Assembly: GCA_024636105.1 (NCBI GenBank)
Contig: JAGXHO010000050.1
Span: forward strand, 1 to 19,676
Direction of reading: 5' to 3'
Source of the DNA: Trueperaceae bacterium
GTDB taxonomy: Bacteria; Deinococcota; Deinococci; Deinococcales; Trueperaceae
Length of the DNA: 19,676 bases
Shown here: positions 1 to 8,359 of the stretch, one piece after another
Layout: the number at the start of each line of letters is the position of its first letter
How positions within the stretch are numbered: position 1 is the first letter of the stretch
Made by a program: the position numbers and the translations under genes
The notes under the pieces: generated by a model
What the model saw: the letters and a program-made list of their open reading frames with translations, nothing else
The model's database searches: none
Told to the model about the DNA's origin: nothing

Positions 1-38
1 CCACGACCAATGGCGGCGCCAAGGAGGTGGCCGCGTGA
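1..38 (+). CDS. 3' end of an upstream gene, probably a ProV-type ATPase (partial)
   Basis: An open frame enters from the window edge and ends at TGA 36-38; its last residues read TTNGGAKEVAA. Its stop overlaps the GTG start of the next gene by four bases (GTGA, 35-38), and the next gene's Shine-Dalgarno sequence (AAGGAGGT, 21-28) lies inside it. This is a typical translationally coupled operon junction. Since the next gene is a ProW permease, the expected partner is the ABC ATPase ProV. The visible residues alone do not identify the family, so the product is inferred from context only. Confidence 0.5.
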   Translation, partial: TTNGGAKEVAA

Positions 39-904
39 ACGCCTTCTTGACCGACCGCGTCTTCGATCCGATCCAGATCCCGCTCGACGACTGGTTCGCC
101 GACGCCATCAACTGGTTGACCCTGAACTACCGGCCGGCGTTCCAGTCGGCGAAGGCGCCGATCGAGTTCCTGCTCGACGCCGTCAACGGCGCGCTCCAAT
201 GGCTGCCGCCGATCGCCTTCATCCTGATCGTCGGCTTCCTGGCCTGGCGTTGGGCGGGTCCGCGCATCGCTGCCTTCACGGTCGTGTCGTTCGTGCTGAT
301 CGGCATGATCGGGCTCTGGAGCCTGACGATGGTGACGTTGTCGATGGTGGCCGCTTCGGTGCTGGTGTGCCTGATCCTGGGGCTGCCTCTGGGGATCCTA
401 GCCGCCCGCAGCGATCGCTTCCAGGCGTTCCTGAGGCCGGTGCTCGACGTGATGCAGACGACCCCGGCGTTCGTGTACCTGGTCCCGGTCGTGATGCTCT
501 TCTCGATCGGCACGGTCGCCGGCGTCATCGCCACGATCATCTTCGCGCTGCCGCCGCTGATCCGGCTCACCGACCTGGGCATCCGGCAAGTGCCGGAGGA
601 CGTGATCGAGGCGGCCGACGCCTTCGGGTCCAGCGAGCGCGAGATCCTGTTCAAGGTGCGCCTGCCGCTGGCGCTGCCCACGATCATGGCGGGGATCAAC
701 CAGACGATCATGCTCGCGCTCTCGATGGTGGTCATCGCCGCGCTGATCGGCGCTGGTGGCCTCGGTCGACCGGTCGTCGAAGGGCTCAACGCGCTCCGCG
801 TCGGTCAGGCCGGCATCGGCGGCCTCGCGATCGTGCTGCTCGCGATCGTGCTCGACCGTTTGACCCAGGCCCTCGGCCAAGGCAGAAGCAGGAGCCGTGC
901 CTGA
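35..904 (+). CDS. proW: ProW-type glycine betaine/proline ABC transporter permease (copy 1)
   Basis: This 289-residue inner-membrane permease belongs to a ProU/OpuA-type importer of glycine betaine or related osmolytes. It has several hydrophobic segments (about residues 56-72, 78-95, 100-123, 146-172, 222-241 and 261-277). The EAA loop that docks on the ATPase is clear at about residues 192-213, beginning EAADAFGSSER and running into RLPLALPTIMAGINQT, as in ProW. The GTG start at 35 is chosen because AAGGAGGT lies at 21-28 with a 6-nt spacer and the start overlaps the upstream stop (GTGA). The N-terminus carries an amphipathic stretch (IPLDDWFADAINWL) that the second permease in this window also has. 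proX lies 170 bp downstream. The family assignment is firm; the exact osmolyte cannot be read. Confidence 0.93.
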   Translation: MNAFLTDRVFDPIQIPLDDWFADAINWLTLNYRPAFQSAKAPIEFLLDAVNGALQWLPPIAFILIVGFLAWRWAGPRIAAFTVVSFVLIGMIGLWSLTMVTLSMVAASVLVCLILGLPLGILAARSDRFQAFLRPVLDVMQTTPAFVYLVPVVMLFSIGTVAGVIATIIFALPPLIRLTDLGIRQVPEDVIEAADAFGSSEREILFKVRLPLALPTIMAGINQTIMLALSMVVIAALIGAGGLGRPVVEGLNALRVGQAGIGGLAIVLLAIVLDRLTQALGQGRSRSRA

Positions 905-934
905 CGGCCGTTCACCGCCCGGGTGACCACGGGT

Positions 935-964
935 TTGGGTCGGCGCGGCTGCGTCTGGTATCAT
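935..964 (+). promoter_or_regulatory. Putative promoter of proX (copy 1), extended -10
   Basis: In the gap between proW and proX, TTGGGT (935-940) and TATCAT (959-964) are separated by 18 nt, and a TGG (956-958) in front of TATCAT makes an extended -10. TATCAT matches five of six consensus bases. Transcription would begin near 971, giving proX its own leader of about 105 nt. This would let the binding protein be made in excess over the membrane parts, as is common for ABC importers. The element is read by eye only. Confidence 0.5.
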
Positions 965-971
965 GGTTGCC

Positions 972-990
972 CGCGCAGGAAACCTGCGTG
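972..990 (+). promoter_or_regulatory. Inverted repeat at the expected proX transcription start
   Basis: CGCAGG (974-979) and CCTGCG (983-988) form a perfect 6-bp inverted repeat around AAA. Two further pairs (one G-U) extend it to 972-990. It begins about 8 nt after the -10 box, so it covers the predicted start of the proX transcript. It could be a repressor operator or a 5'-end stabilising hairpin; the sequence does not decide between them. Confidence 0.4.
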
Positions 991-1074
991 CGCCATGTCA
1001 AGATCCACCCGTCCATCGTTCGGCCGCTCGACCCGACCCCTACGCCGACGTCCGCTCATTCGAAAGGAACCACG

Positions 1075-2103
1075 ATGCGCAATCCTCTGAAGCACTTCGC
1101 CCTCGCGGCCACGCTAGCCCTCGCCGGCATGGCGTTGGCGCGGGCCGAGACCCCCGGCGACGGCGTCACCGTCCGCCCGGCCGTCGCCGGCTGGGACGAC
1201 GCCCGCCCCGTCCAGGCGATCTTCGACCACCTCCTCGAGGAGCTCGGGTACGACGTCGAGGCGCCCGTGCTGCTCGACAACCCGATCTTCTACACGTCCG
1301 TCGCGCAAGGCGACGTCGACTTCTGGACCGCCGGCTGGTTCCCGCTCCACGATTCCCAGCTGCCGGTGGGCTTCTTCGATTCGGCCAGCATCGCCGGAAC
1401 GATCATCGCGGCGGGTGGCACCGAGGGCTACATGGTGACCAAGTCGGCCGCCGAGGAGTTCGGTATCACCTCGCTCGAGGACTTCAAGCGTCCTGAGGTC
1501 AAGGCGGCGTTCGACCGCAACGGCGACGGCAACGCCGACATGGTCGGGTGCCCCCCGGGCTGGGGTTGCGAGATCGTCATCAACCACCACCTCGACGCCT
1601 ACGACCTGCGCGACCACATCACCGCCAGCAACGCGGCGTACAACGCCGCCTTCGCGGACGCGCTCGCCGCGTACCAGGCTGGCGAGCCGGTGCTCTACTA
1701 CACGTGGACCCCGAACTTCACCGTCTTCCAGATGGTGCCGGGCGTCGACTCGGTGTGGATCAACGTCCCCGAGATCATCCCGAACGACGCGCAGATGGGC
1801 TTCGAAGACGCCATGGTCATCGAGGGCATCACCGGTGGCGTCACCGAGACGGTGATGATGGGCTTCGTCGCCTCCGACATCCAGTCGGTCGCCAACAACG
1901 CTTTCCTCGAGGCCAACCCGGCCGCGGCCTTCATCCTCGAGAACGTCACGCTCGACGTGACGACCGTCTCGGAGATGGTCGTGCGGATGGCCGACGGTGA
2001 AGACTCCGATCGCGCCGTCGCCGCCATGGCGGCCGAGTGGGTCGAAGCGAACCGCGCGCAAGTCGACGCGTGGCTCGAGCAGGCGCGCGCCGCCGCGAAC
2101 TGA
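1075..2103 (+). CDS. proX: ProX-type glycine betaine-binding periplasmic protein (copy 1)
   Basis: This 342-residue secreted substrate-binding protein (OpuAC family) would deliver betaine-type osmolytes to the ProW/ProV complex. Residues 1-24 form a signal peptide (positive MRNPLKH, hydrophobic core, LARA before ETPG). ProX hallmarks follow: GWFPLHD at about 87-93, a calcium-loop-like DRNGDGNAD (147-155), the GCPPGWGCE motif (158-166) whose C159 and C165 should form a disulfide, and YYTWTPN (208-214). W88, W163 and W211 are the likely aromatic ligand box. The ATG at 1075 has AAAGGA at 1063-1068 with a 6-nt spacer. It follows proW after 170 bp containing its own promoter. This copy resembles classical ProX much more closely than the second copy does. 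Confidence 0.94.
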   Translation: MRNPLKHFALAATLALAGMALARAETPGDGVTVRPAVAGWDDARPVQAIFDHLLEELGYDVEAPVLLDNPIFYTSVAQGDVDFWTAGWFPLHDSQLPVGFFDSASIAGTIIAAGGTEGYMVTKSAAEEFGITSLEDFKRPEVKAAFDRNGDGNADMVGCPPGWGCEIVINHHLDAYDLRDHITASNAAYNAAFADALAAYQAGEPVLYYTWTPNFTVFQMVPGVDSVWINVPEIIPNDAQMGFEDAMVIEGITGGVTETVMMGFVASDIQSVANNAFLEANPAAAFILENVTLDVTTVSEMVVRMADGEDSDRAVAAMAAEWVEANRAQVDAWLEQARAAAN

Positions 2104-2139
2104 GGACATAAGCCTCGGACGCTTCTCATCGAAACGCGC

Positions 2140-2145
2140 TAGACT
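2140..2145 (+). promoter_or_regulatory. Possible -10 box for gfh1
   Basis: TAGACT here is identical to the hexamer just before lysS (6842-6847). No -35 match is visible at 16-19 nt upstream. If used, the transcript would start near 2152 and carry a leader of roughly 95 nt with two hairpins before gfh1. It is tentative because only one short hexamer supports it. Confidence 0.3.
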
Positions 2146-2168
2146 CCTTCCACAAACGGTTCGACCGT

Positions 2169-2196
2169 GCGGCTTGCCCCTCCGGGGGCAAGCCGC
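2169..2196 (+). terminator. Strong stem-loop after proX; terminator or gfh1 leader hairpin
   Basis: GCGGCTTGCCCC (2169-2180) pairs perfectly with GGGGCAAGCCGC (2185-2196) around the loop TCCG, giving a 12-bp stem. The following bases, TTCCTAA, make only a poor T-run. It lies 65 bp after the proX stop and fits a proX terminator. It also lies downstream of the possible gfh1 -10 box, so it might instead be part of the gfh1 leader. Confidence 0.65.
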
Positions 2197-2215
2197 TTCC
2201 TAACCACGAGTTCCC

Positions 2216-2231
2216 GGGCCCGGATGGGCCC
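2216..2231 (+). promoter_or_regulatory. Small hairpin just upstream of the gfh1 ribosome binding site
   Basis: GGGCCC (2216-2221) and GGGCCC (2226-2231) are mutually complementary around GGAT, making a 6-bp GC-only stem. It ends 4 nt before the gfh1 Shine-Dalgarno GGAGG (2236-2240). Such a position could affect ribosome access, but no function is shown. Confidence 0.35.
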
Positions 2232-2246
2232 CGATGGAGGCAAGTC

Positions 2247-2717
2247 ATGCCCACGCGTTCGGTGCGACTGACCCAAGAGGGGTACGACCGACTCAAGACC
2301 ACCCTCGAACAGGAGTACGTCCGCCTGGACGAGGCGACCAAGATCCTGCGGGAGCTCACCGGCTCCAGCGACGACTACGACGATTCGGGGCTCGAGGAGG
2401 CCAAGCAGGAGAAGGGGCGCATCGAGAACCGCATCGACGACCTCGAGGACCAACTCACGCGCGCCGAGATCATCCAGGCGCACGAGGACGGCCGCATCGA
2501 CCTGGGTGCGATGGTCACCCTCCAGGAGAAGGGCAAGCCGGAGATGAAGGTGCAGGTGGTGTCGCCGGTCGAGGCCGGGGTGCTCGAGGGCGACGTGCCC
2601 AAGGTCTCCGACGAGTCGCCGCTGGGACGCGCCCTGATCGGGCGCCGCAAGGGCGATACCGTCCAGGTGACGATCGGCACCAACGCCAAGGCCTACGTGG
2701 TGGTGGCGGTCGGCTGA
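2247..2717 (+). CDS. gfh1: Gfh1, Gre-factor homologue that inhibits RNA polymerase
   Basis: This 156-residue cytoplasmic protein has an N-terminal coiled coil (about 1-76) and a C-terminal FKBP-like domain (about 82-156). It is built like GreA, but the coiled-coil tip reads SSDDYDDSGLE (40-50), with aspartates D42, D43, D45 and D46. GreA instead has an Asp/Glu pair that stimulates transcript cleavage. From family knowledge, this four-aspartate tip is the hallmark of Gfh1 of Deinococcus-Thermus. Gfh1 enters the RNA polymerase secondary channel and inhibits catalysis. The length matches the 156 residues I recall for Thermus Gfh1. GGAGG (2236-2240) sits 6 nt before the ATG. The gene stands alone between two osmolyte transporters, with a hairpin-rich leader and a strong terminator after it. 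Confidence 0.93.
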   Translation: MPTRSVRLTQEGYDRLKTTLEQEYVRLDEATKILRELTGSSDDYDDSGLEEAKQEKGRIENRIDDLEDQLTRAEIIQAHEDGRIDLGAMVTLQEKGKPEMKVQVVSPVEAGVLEGDVPKVSDESPLGRALIGRRKGDTVQVTIGTNAKAYVVVAVG

Positions 2718-2742
2718 CGACCGCACGCTCGACCTGCCAACG

Positions 2743-2776
2743 CGCCGCGCGCCCCGCTGAGGGCGCGCGGCGTCTT
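2743..2776 (+). terminator. Rho-independent terminator of gfh1
   Basis: CGCCGCGCGCCC (2743-2754) and GGGCGCGCGGCG (2761-2772) form a perfect 12-bp stem around CGCTGA, followed by TCTT and further T-rich bases (TCGTTGGGTCTT). It lies 25 bp after the gfh1 stop, between two convergent genes. Read from the - strand no T-run follows the stem, so it should work mainly for gfh1. Confidence 0.8.
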
Positions 2777-2780
2777 CGTT

Positions 2781-2812
2781 GGGTCTTAGGGTCTTCGGGT
2801 CTTCGGGTCCGG
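2781..2812. repeat. 8-bp tandem repeat between gfh1 and proV
   Basis: GGGTCTTA, GGGTCTTC, GGGTCTTC and a decayed fourth copy, GGGTCCGG, lie head to tail immediately after the gfh1 terminator. The last unit runs into a 10-bp palindrome, GGTCCGGACC (2806-2815). It looks like a short slippage repeat in the convergent spacer. Confidence 0.7.
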
Positions 2813-2829
2813 ACCGGAGGGTCAGGTGG

Positions 2830-3906
<1,077 letters not shown>

Positions 3907-3907
3907 G

Positions 3908-4792
3908 TCAGCGCCCCTTCGTCGCGGTGGGGTCGAGGCGTTTGGCGTACCCGGCCGTGACCCGGTCCAGGATCACCGCGACGAAGACGATCGCCAGCCC
4001 GGCTTCGAGCCCGAGGCCGACGTTGCCGCGCTGCAGGCCACGCAGCACCTCCTGGCCGAGGCCGCGCGCGCCGATCATCGATGCGACGACGACCATCGCG
4101 AGCGCCATCATGATCGTCTGGTTGACGCCCGCCATGATCGTCGGCAGCGCCAGCGGTAGCCGCACCCAGGCGAGCGTCTGGCGCTCCGAGGCGCCGAACG
4201 CGTTGGCGGCCTCGATCACCTCGCGGTCGACGAGGCGCAACCCGAGGTCGGTGAGCCGAACGATCGGAGGCACCGCGTAGACGAAGGTCGCGATGATCGC
4301 GGCGACGTTGCCGAGCCCGAAGAACATGACCACCGGGACCAGGTAGACGAAGCTCGGCATCGTCTGCATGCCGTCGAGGATTGGGCGCAGGGCCTGCTTG
4401 AGGCGGTTGCTCCGGGCCATGGCGACGCCCACCGGGATGCCGATGGCGACCGTGAACACGGTGGCGACGAGCATGATCGCGAGCGTGGTCATCGTCGATT
4501 CCCACAGCCCGAAGCTGCCGACCAGCACCATCAGGCCGGCCAGCAGCGCGGCAGTGGTCCACGAGCGGCCGCTCGCGTGCCACACGAGCGCGGCCACCGC
4601 CAGCACGACCAACCACCAGGGCACCGCGATCAGGAATCGTTCGACCCGGATCAGCACCTGCAGCAAGGCGTCGGTCAAGCCCGAGAACGCGTCGCCGTAC
4701 TCGAGCAGCAGCCAGTTGACCGCGTCGTTGGTCCAGCCACGCAGCGGGATGCGCCACGTGGCTGGAAAAGGTTGGTTGAGGAACTCGAGCAT
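3908..4792 (-). CDS. proW: ProW-type glycine betaine/proline ABC transporter permease (copy 2)
   Basis: This 294-residue inner-membrane permease is homologous to the permease at 35-904 over its whole length. Shared blocks include QT[TM]P[AS]FVYLVPVVM, PTIMAG[IV]NQTIM and the EAA loop (here EAANAFGASER, about 194-204). Hydrophobic segments lie at about 57-72, 80-96, 101-125, 147-173, 224-241 and 263-276. It also shares the short N-terminal amphipathic region (IPLRGWTNDAVNWL). The ATG at 4792 follows the proX stop by 21 bp and lacks a strong Shine-Dalgarno sequence. Its stop is one base from the proV start. This is the middle gene of the operon. Confidence 0.94.
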   Translation of the reverse strand: MLEFLNQPFPATWRIPLRGWTNDAVNWLLLEYGDAFSGLTDALLQVLIRVERFLIAVPWWLVVLAVAALVWHASGRSWTTAALLAGLMVLVGSFGLWESTMTTLAIMLVATVFTVAIGIPVGVAMARSNRLKQALRPILDGMQTMPSFVYLVPVVMFFGLGNVAAIIATFVYAVPPIVRLTDLGLRLVDREVIEAANAFGASERQTLAWVRLPLALPTIMAGVNQTIMMALAMVVVASMIGARGLGQEVLRGLQRGNVGLGLEAGLAIVFVAVILDRVTAGYAKRLDPTATKGR

Positions 4793-4813
4793 CGTCCGGG
4801 ATGCCCGCGGAGG

Positions 4814-5884
4814 TCAGGGCAGGGCCGCGCGGACCCGTTCGGAGACGGCGGGATCGACGTCGGCGAGCCACGGGCTCCACACGTCGTCGTAGTCGCTCAG
4901 GAAGGCGAGGGCCGCCTCGCGGGTGCTGGCGTCCTCGGCTTCCATGAAGGCGAGCAGCTCGTTGATCGTGGCGGTCTCGAGGTAGAAGGCGTCGAGGAAG
5001 GCCTCGATCGGCGCCGGCACGGTGTCGGCGAAGTCCGAACCGAGCGCCACGGCGGCGACCACGATCGGGTAGTCGCAGGCCTCGGTGGCGAGCTCCGGCG
5101 TCTCGGCTTCGGCCATGGCGTTCATGTGGGCGAAGCAGGCCTCGGCGTACGGCGGCTCCTCGAGGCGCAGCATGTCGAGGCGGCCGAGGATGCCCGTGGG
5201 CTCCCAGTAGTAGCCGAGCCACGGCTCGCCGAGCGTGTAGGCCGTCTGCATGGTCGTCTCGATCGCGATGCCGGTGCCCGGGCGGAAGTTGGTGAAGTGG
5301 TCTTCGAGCCCGTACACGACCATCTTCACGTTGTTGATGCCCTCGCAGTACCAACCGATCACGCAGTTGTGCAGGCGGCCCTTGTCGGGCTGCTCGGGGT
5401 CGCGGAACAGCTCGGCGTACTGCGGCAGGTCGGAGACGCTGCGCAGGTCGGGCGCCAACGGTTCGATGCCGCGTTCGGCGTCGCCTTCGACGAGGTACCG
5501 CGGGACGTAGAACCCTTGGGCGGCGTCGTCGAACACCGAGCTCAGTTCGCGCACGTTGCCGGCCGCGACCGCTTCGATCCAGAACTCGGGGGTGTTGTCG
5601 ACCCAGACTTCCATGTCGACGTCGACGTCCCCGCGGATCATGCCCTGCAGGATCGGCAGGGTGGCGCCGGGGAGGGCATCCGTGGTGCAGCCGAAGCCCT
5701 CTTCGAGGACGAAGCGGGCGACGTCGGTCATGATGTCGGCGCTTCCGTAGCCGAGTTCGGCGAAGACGATCGTGCGGTCGAAGCCGGCGCAATCGTCGGA
5801 CTGCGCGAGCGCGGGCGCGCCGACGAGCAGAGCGACGACCGTGAGCGCGGTGGCGGTGCGGCGGAGGACGTGGGGGAGGTGCAT
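4814..5884 (-). CDS. proX: Betaine/choline-type ABC transporter substrate-binding protein (copy 2)
   Basis: This 356-residue exported binding protein starts the second importer operon. Residues 1-28 are a signal peptide (MHLPHVLRRT, hydrophobic core, cut near ALAQS); there is no lipobox. The family (OpuAC) shows in FAELGYGSADIM (41-52), the NCVIGWYCEG region (173-182) equivalent to the Cys-bracketed loop of ProX, and YYWEPTG (225-231). The mature part has six cysteines (32, 66, 174, 180, 250, 270), enough for three disulfides, while copy 1 has two. Probable ligand aromatics are W94, W102, W178 and W227. Its divergence from copy 1 suggests another ligand or affinity. GGAAGG (5893-5898) lies 8 nt before the ATG at 5884. 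Confidence 0.9.
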   Translation of the reverse strand: MHLPHVLRRTATALTVVALLVGAPALAQSDDCAGFDRTIVFAELGYGSADIMTDVARFVLEEGFGCTTDALPGATLPILQGMIRGDVDVDMEVWVDNTPEFWIEAVAAGNVRELSSVFDDAAQGFYVPRYLVEGDAERGIEPLAPDLRSVSDLPQYAELFRDPEQPDKGRLHNCVIGWYCEGINNVKMVVYGLEDHFTNFRPGTGIAIETTMQTAYTLGEPWLGYYWEPTGILGRLDMLRLEEPPYAEACFAHMNAMAEAETPELATEACDYPIVVAAVALGSDFADTVPAPIEAFLDAFYLETATINELLAFMEAEDASTREAALAFLSDYDDVWSPWLADVDPAVSERVRAALP

Positions 5885-6113
5885 GGAAGACCCCTTCCGA
5901 GGGCCCGCGTCCCGAGCGTGCGGACGCGGATCGGTGACGTGGCGCCGCCCGCGGTGGCCCGGAAGCCCGGGCGTGGAACGGTGGACGGTGCGCGACGTCG
6001 GTTCCTTCACCGTACGCCGCGACGCGGACCCGATTGGTCGGTTCGCGCACGGTCTGGCGGGTTGGGACGTGGCGCGGCTCGGCCGCCGATCGCGCTCGTG
6101 CCATGCTGATCGC
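5885..6113. other. Divergent intergenic region between proX (copy 2) and the nucleotidyltransferase
   Basis: This 229-bp gap must hold the promoter of the - strand transporter operon. The only TANNNT hexamer I find on that strand is TACGGT (6014-6009), with no convincing -35. A GC hairpin, GCCCGG-AAGC-CCGGGC (5957-5972), would lie in the resulting leader. For the + strand gene, CATGCT (6102-6107) lies 6 nt before its ATG, a weak match to the leaderless -10 pattern. Confidence 0.4.
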
Positions 6114-6587
6114 ATGGAACGCGACGACCTGGTGCGGTTGTTCGCCGCCCTCGCCGCCGAGGACGTCGCGTACGTGCTCGTCGGGGGCGTGGCGATGAAC
6201 CTGCATGGCGTCGTGCGCGCCACCGAGGACGTCGATCTGTTCGTGCGGCCCGACCTCGAGAACGTCGCTGGCCTGAGGCGAGCGTTGCGGAGCCTGTACG
6301 CCGATCCCGACGTCGACGGCATTCGCGCCGAGGACCTGGCGGGCGAGTTCCCGGTCGTCCGGTACGTCCCGCCCGAGGGGGGCCTGGTGATCGACCTCAT
6401 CGCGCGGCTCGGCGACCGCTTCGGGTTCGGCGACCTGACGTCCGAGGTCCGCGATCTGGCCGGCGTGTCGGTCCGTCTCGCGACGCCGGCGACCCTCTAC
6501 GCCATGAAGCACGACACGGCGCGGCCCGTAGACCGCGCCGATGCCGAGCGGCTGCGGGAGGCCTTCGGCGTGGGCGCGGACGACTGA
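6114..6587 (+). CDS. Nucleotidyltransferase-fold protein (AbiEii/DUF6036-like), possible toxin
   Basis: This 157-residue soluble protein has the minimal nucleotidyltransferase pattern: [12 protein letters not shown] (21-32), then [10 protein letters not shown] (35-44), whose D39 and D41 are the expected metal-binding pair. A third acidic residue is D94 in LVIDLI, and the [17 protein letters not shown] segment (131-147) matches the usual 'MK..R.kD..D...L' tail. Such proteins include type IV AbiEii-like toxins and other tRNA- or protein-modifying nucleotidyltransferases. The ATG at 6114 is chosen because the similarity begins there and upstream codons look random. No Shine-Dalgarno sequence is present, so it may be leaderless. 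Its stop overlaps the start of a small downstream gene by one base (TGATG), suggesting a functional pair. Family assignment is good; the toxin role is inference. Confidence 0.8.
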   Translation: MERDDLVRLFAALAAEDVAYVLVGGVAMNLHGVVRATEDVDLFVRPDLENVAGLRRALRSLYADPDVDGIRAEDLAGEFPVVRYVPPEGGLVIDLIARLGDRFGFGDLTSEVRDLAGVSVRLATPATLYAMKHDTARPVDRADAERLREAFGVGADD

Positions 6588-6844
6588 TGCCGCTGCAACG
6601 CTTTCGCCGCGTCGAGGACGTGCCGCCGCCCGCCGCGCTCGATCCGACCGATCCGGTCGCCATGGAGCGGGTGTGGGGCCTCCTGCGCCTCGCCACCGAC
6701 GGGCTCGCACCGGCCTTCCCGCCGGGGGTGCGTCGGTACCCCTCGGTCGAGGCCGCGGACGCCGACCGCCGGGCGGCGGAGGTGGACCGCATGCGGCGGC
6801 TCCGCGCCGCGGGCGGAGCCCGCGCTGCCGACCCCCACGGGTAG
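6587..6844 (+). CDS. Small arginine-rich protein paired with the nucleotidyltransferase
   Basis: This 85-residue protein has no signal peptide or membrane segment. A predicted helical middle ([19 protein letters not shown]) leads into [24 protein letters not shown], a pattern I associate with small proteins encoded next to nucleotidyltransferases. The start ATG (6587-6589) overlaps the preceding stop TGA (6585-6587), so the two are very probably co-translated. In a toxin-antitoxin reading this would be the partner or antitoxin, but the usual order is small gene first, and here it is second. The stop codon itself is part of the lysS -10 box. The function is not known. Confidence 0.65.
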   Translation: MPLQRFRRVEDVPPPAALDPTDPVAMERVWGLLRLATDGLAPAFPPGVRRYPSVEAADADRRAAEVDRMRRLRAAGGARAADPHG

Positions 6845-6847
6845 ACT
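6842..6847 (+). promoter_or_regulatory. -10 box of a leaderless lysS promoter
   Basis: TAGACT ends 8 nt before the lysS ATG at 6856, with no Shine-Dalgarno sequence in between, so transcription should start at or next to the start codon. It overlaps the stop codon of the preceding small gene. No clear -35 is visible. Confidence 0.6.
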
Positions 6848-6855
6848 GGCCCGTC

Positions 6856-8355
6856 ATGGCCGAGAAGAGCCTCCAAGAGCAGCGCGAGCAGCGCCTACGG
6901 AACCTCGCGAGCCTCGAGGAGCGCGGGTTCGAGGCCTACCCCTACACCTTCGCGCCCACCATCAGCGCGGCGGCGCTGCACGCCGCTCACCCGGACGGGC
7001 AGCCGGGCGACGCTTGGCCCGACGAGGCCGTGGTGGTCGCCGGCCGCGCGATGACCGTGCGCAACATGGGCAAGGTCGCCTTCGCCACGCTCCGCGACGC
7101 GAGCGGCGACGTGCAGATCTACCTGCAGCGCGACGCCCTGGGCGACGCGTACCACGGGGTCAAGAAGGTCGACCTGGGCGACTGGCTCGAGGTGACCGGC
7201 CACCCCTTCGTCACCAAGACCGGCGAGCTGACCGTCGAGGCGACCGCCTGGCGGCCGCTGGTCAAGTCGCTGCGGCCGCTCCCCGACAAGTTCCACGGCT
7301 TGGCCGACAAGGAAGCGCGCTACCGGCAGCGCCACCTCGACCTGATGGTCAACCCCGAGGTGCGCCGCGCCTTCGTGCTGCGTAGCAAGGCGATCGCCTT
7401 CATCCGCCGCTACCTCGACGGCCTCGGCTTCCTGGAGGTCGAGACGCCGGTCTTGCAGGCGGTGCCGGGCGGCGCCGAGGCGCGTCCGTTCGTGACGCAC
7501 CACAACGCGCTCGACCACGACTTCCACCTTCGGATCAGCCTCGAGCTCTACCTCAAGCGACTGATCGTGGGCGGCTTCGAAGCGGTCTACGAGATCGGCC
7601 GCAACTTCCGCAACGAGGGCATCAGCTACAAGCACAACCCCGAGTACACGATGCTCGAGCTCTACTGGGCGGGCAAGGATTACCTGGACATCCTCGCGCT
7701 GGTCGAGGACCTCTACTCCAAGCTGGTGCTCGAGTTGACCGGTTCCATGACGATCCCGTACCAAGGGCGCGAGCTCGACTTCACGCCCCCGTGGCCGCGC
7801 GTCGACTACACCGGTGAACTGGCGCAGCGCGCCGGCATCGACTTCGACGTGATGGACGCGGCGCGCTTGCGGGCCTGGGCCGCCGCGCACCACCCCGGCG
7901 CCGGAGACGGCGCCACGGTGCCGCTCGCGGAGCAGCCGTTCCACCAGTTGCTCGCCAAGCTGTACGACGTCTACGTCGAGCCGCACCTGCTGCAACCGAC
8001 CTTCGTCATGGACCACCCCGAGGCGATCAGCCCGCTCGCCAAGCGCCACCGCAGCCGTCCCGGGCTGGTCGAGCGCTTCGAGCCGGTGGCGGTGGGCATG
8101 GAGCTGGGCAACGCCTTCAGCGAGCTGAACGACGCGATCGACCAGCGCCGGCGCTTCGAGGAGCAGGCGGCGCGCCGCGAGGCGGGGGACGACGAGGCGC
8201 AGCCGCTCGACGAGGAGTTCCTCGAGGCGCTCGAATACGGGATGCCGCCCACGGGCGGCCTCGGGCTGGGCATCGACCGCTTGGCTATGCTTCTGGCCGA
8301 CGTGCCGTCGATCCGCGACGTGATCCTGTTCCCGCTGCTGCGGCCGCAGGTCTGA
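6856..8355 (+). CDS. lysS: Lysyl-tRNA synthetase, class II
   Basis: This 499-residue cytoplasmic enzyme charges tRNA-Lys with lysine using ATP. The N-terminal OB-fold anticodon-binding domain occupies about 58-140. The class II catalytic core follows, with motif 1 [20 protein letters not shown] (191-210), motif 2 around [18 protein letters not shown] (251-268) and motif 3 [12 protein letters not shown] (468-479). [15 protein letters not shown] (413-427) is also characteristic of LysRS. The length is normal for bacterial LysS. The ATG at 6856 starts the typical [17 protein letters not shown] opening. It lacks a Shine-Dalgarno sequence and is preceded by TAGACT, so it looks leaderless. A small membrane-protein gene begins 4 bases after the stop. 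Confidence 0.97.
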   Translation: MAEKSLQEQREQRLRNLASLEERGFEAYPYTFAPTISAAALHAAHPDGQPGDAWPDEAVVVAGRAMTVRNMGKVAFATLRDASGDVQIYLQRDALGDAYHGVKKVDLGDWLEVTGHPFVTKTGELTVEATAWRPLVKSLRPLPDKFHGLADKEARYRQRHLDLMVNPEVRRAFVLRSKAIAFIRRYLDGLGFLEVETPVLQAVPGGAEARPFVTHHNALDHDFHLRISLELYLKRLIVGGFEAVYEIGRNFRNEGISYKHNPEYTMLELYWAGKDYLDILALVEDLYSKLVLELTGSMTIPYQGRELDFTPPWPRVDYTGELAQRAGIDFDVMDAARLRAWAAAHHPGAGDGATVPLAEQPFHQLLAKLYDVYVEPHLLQPTFVMDHPEAISPLAKRHRSRPGLVERFEPVAVGMELGNAFSELNDAIDQRRRFEEQAARREAGDDEAQPLDEEFLEALEYGMPPTGGLGLGIDRLAMLLADVPSIRDVILFPLLRPQV

Positions 8356-8359
8356 CGGG

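Noticed and set aside
10..1074. A long + strand frame running from near the window start into proX
   Set aside because: The part before 1075 is the out-of-frame shadow of proW plus spacer. The signal peptide and ribosome site place the proX start at 1075.
5973..5985. A 13-bp match (GTGGAACGGTGGA) shared with 10321-10333
   Set aside because: At this window size and GC content a few 13-bp matches are expected by chance, and the flanks do not match.
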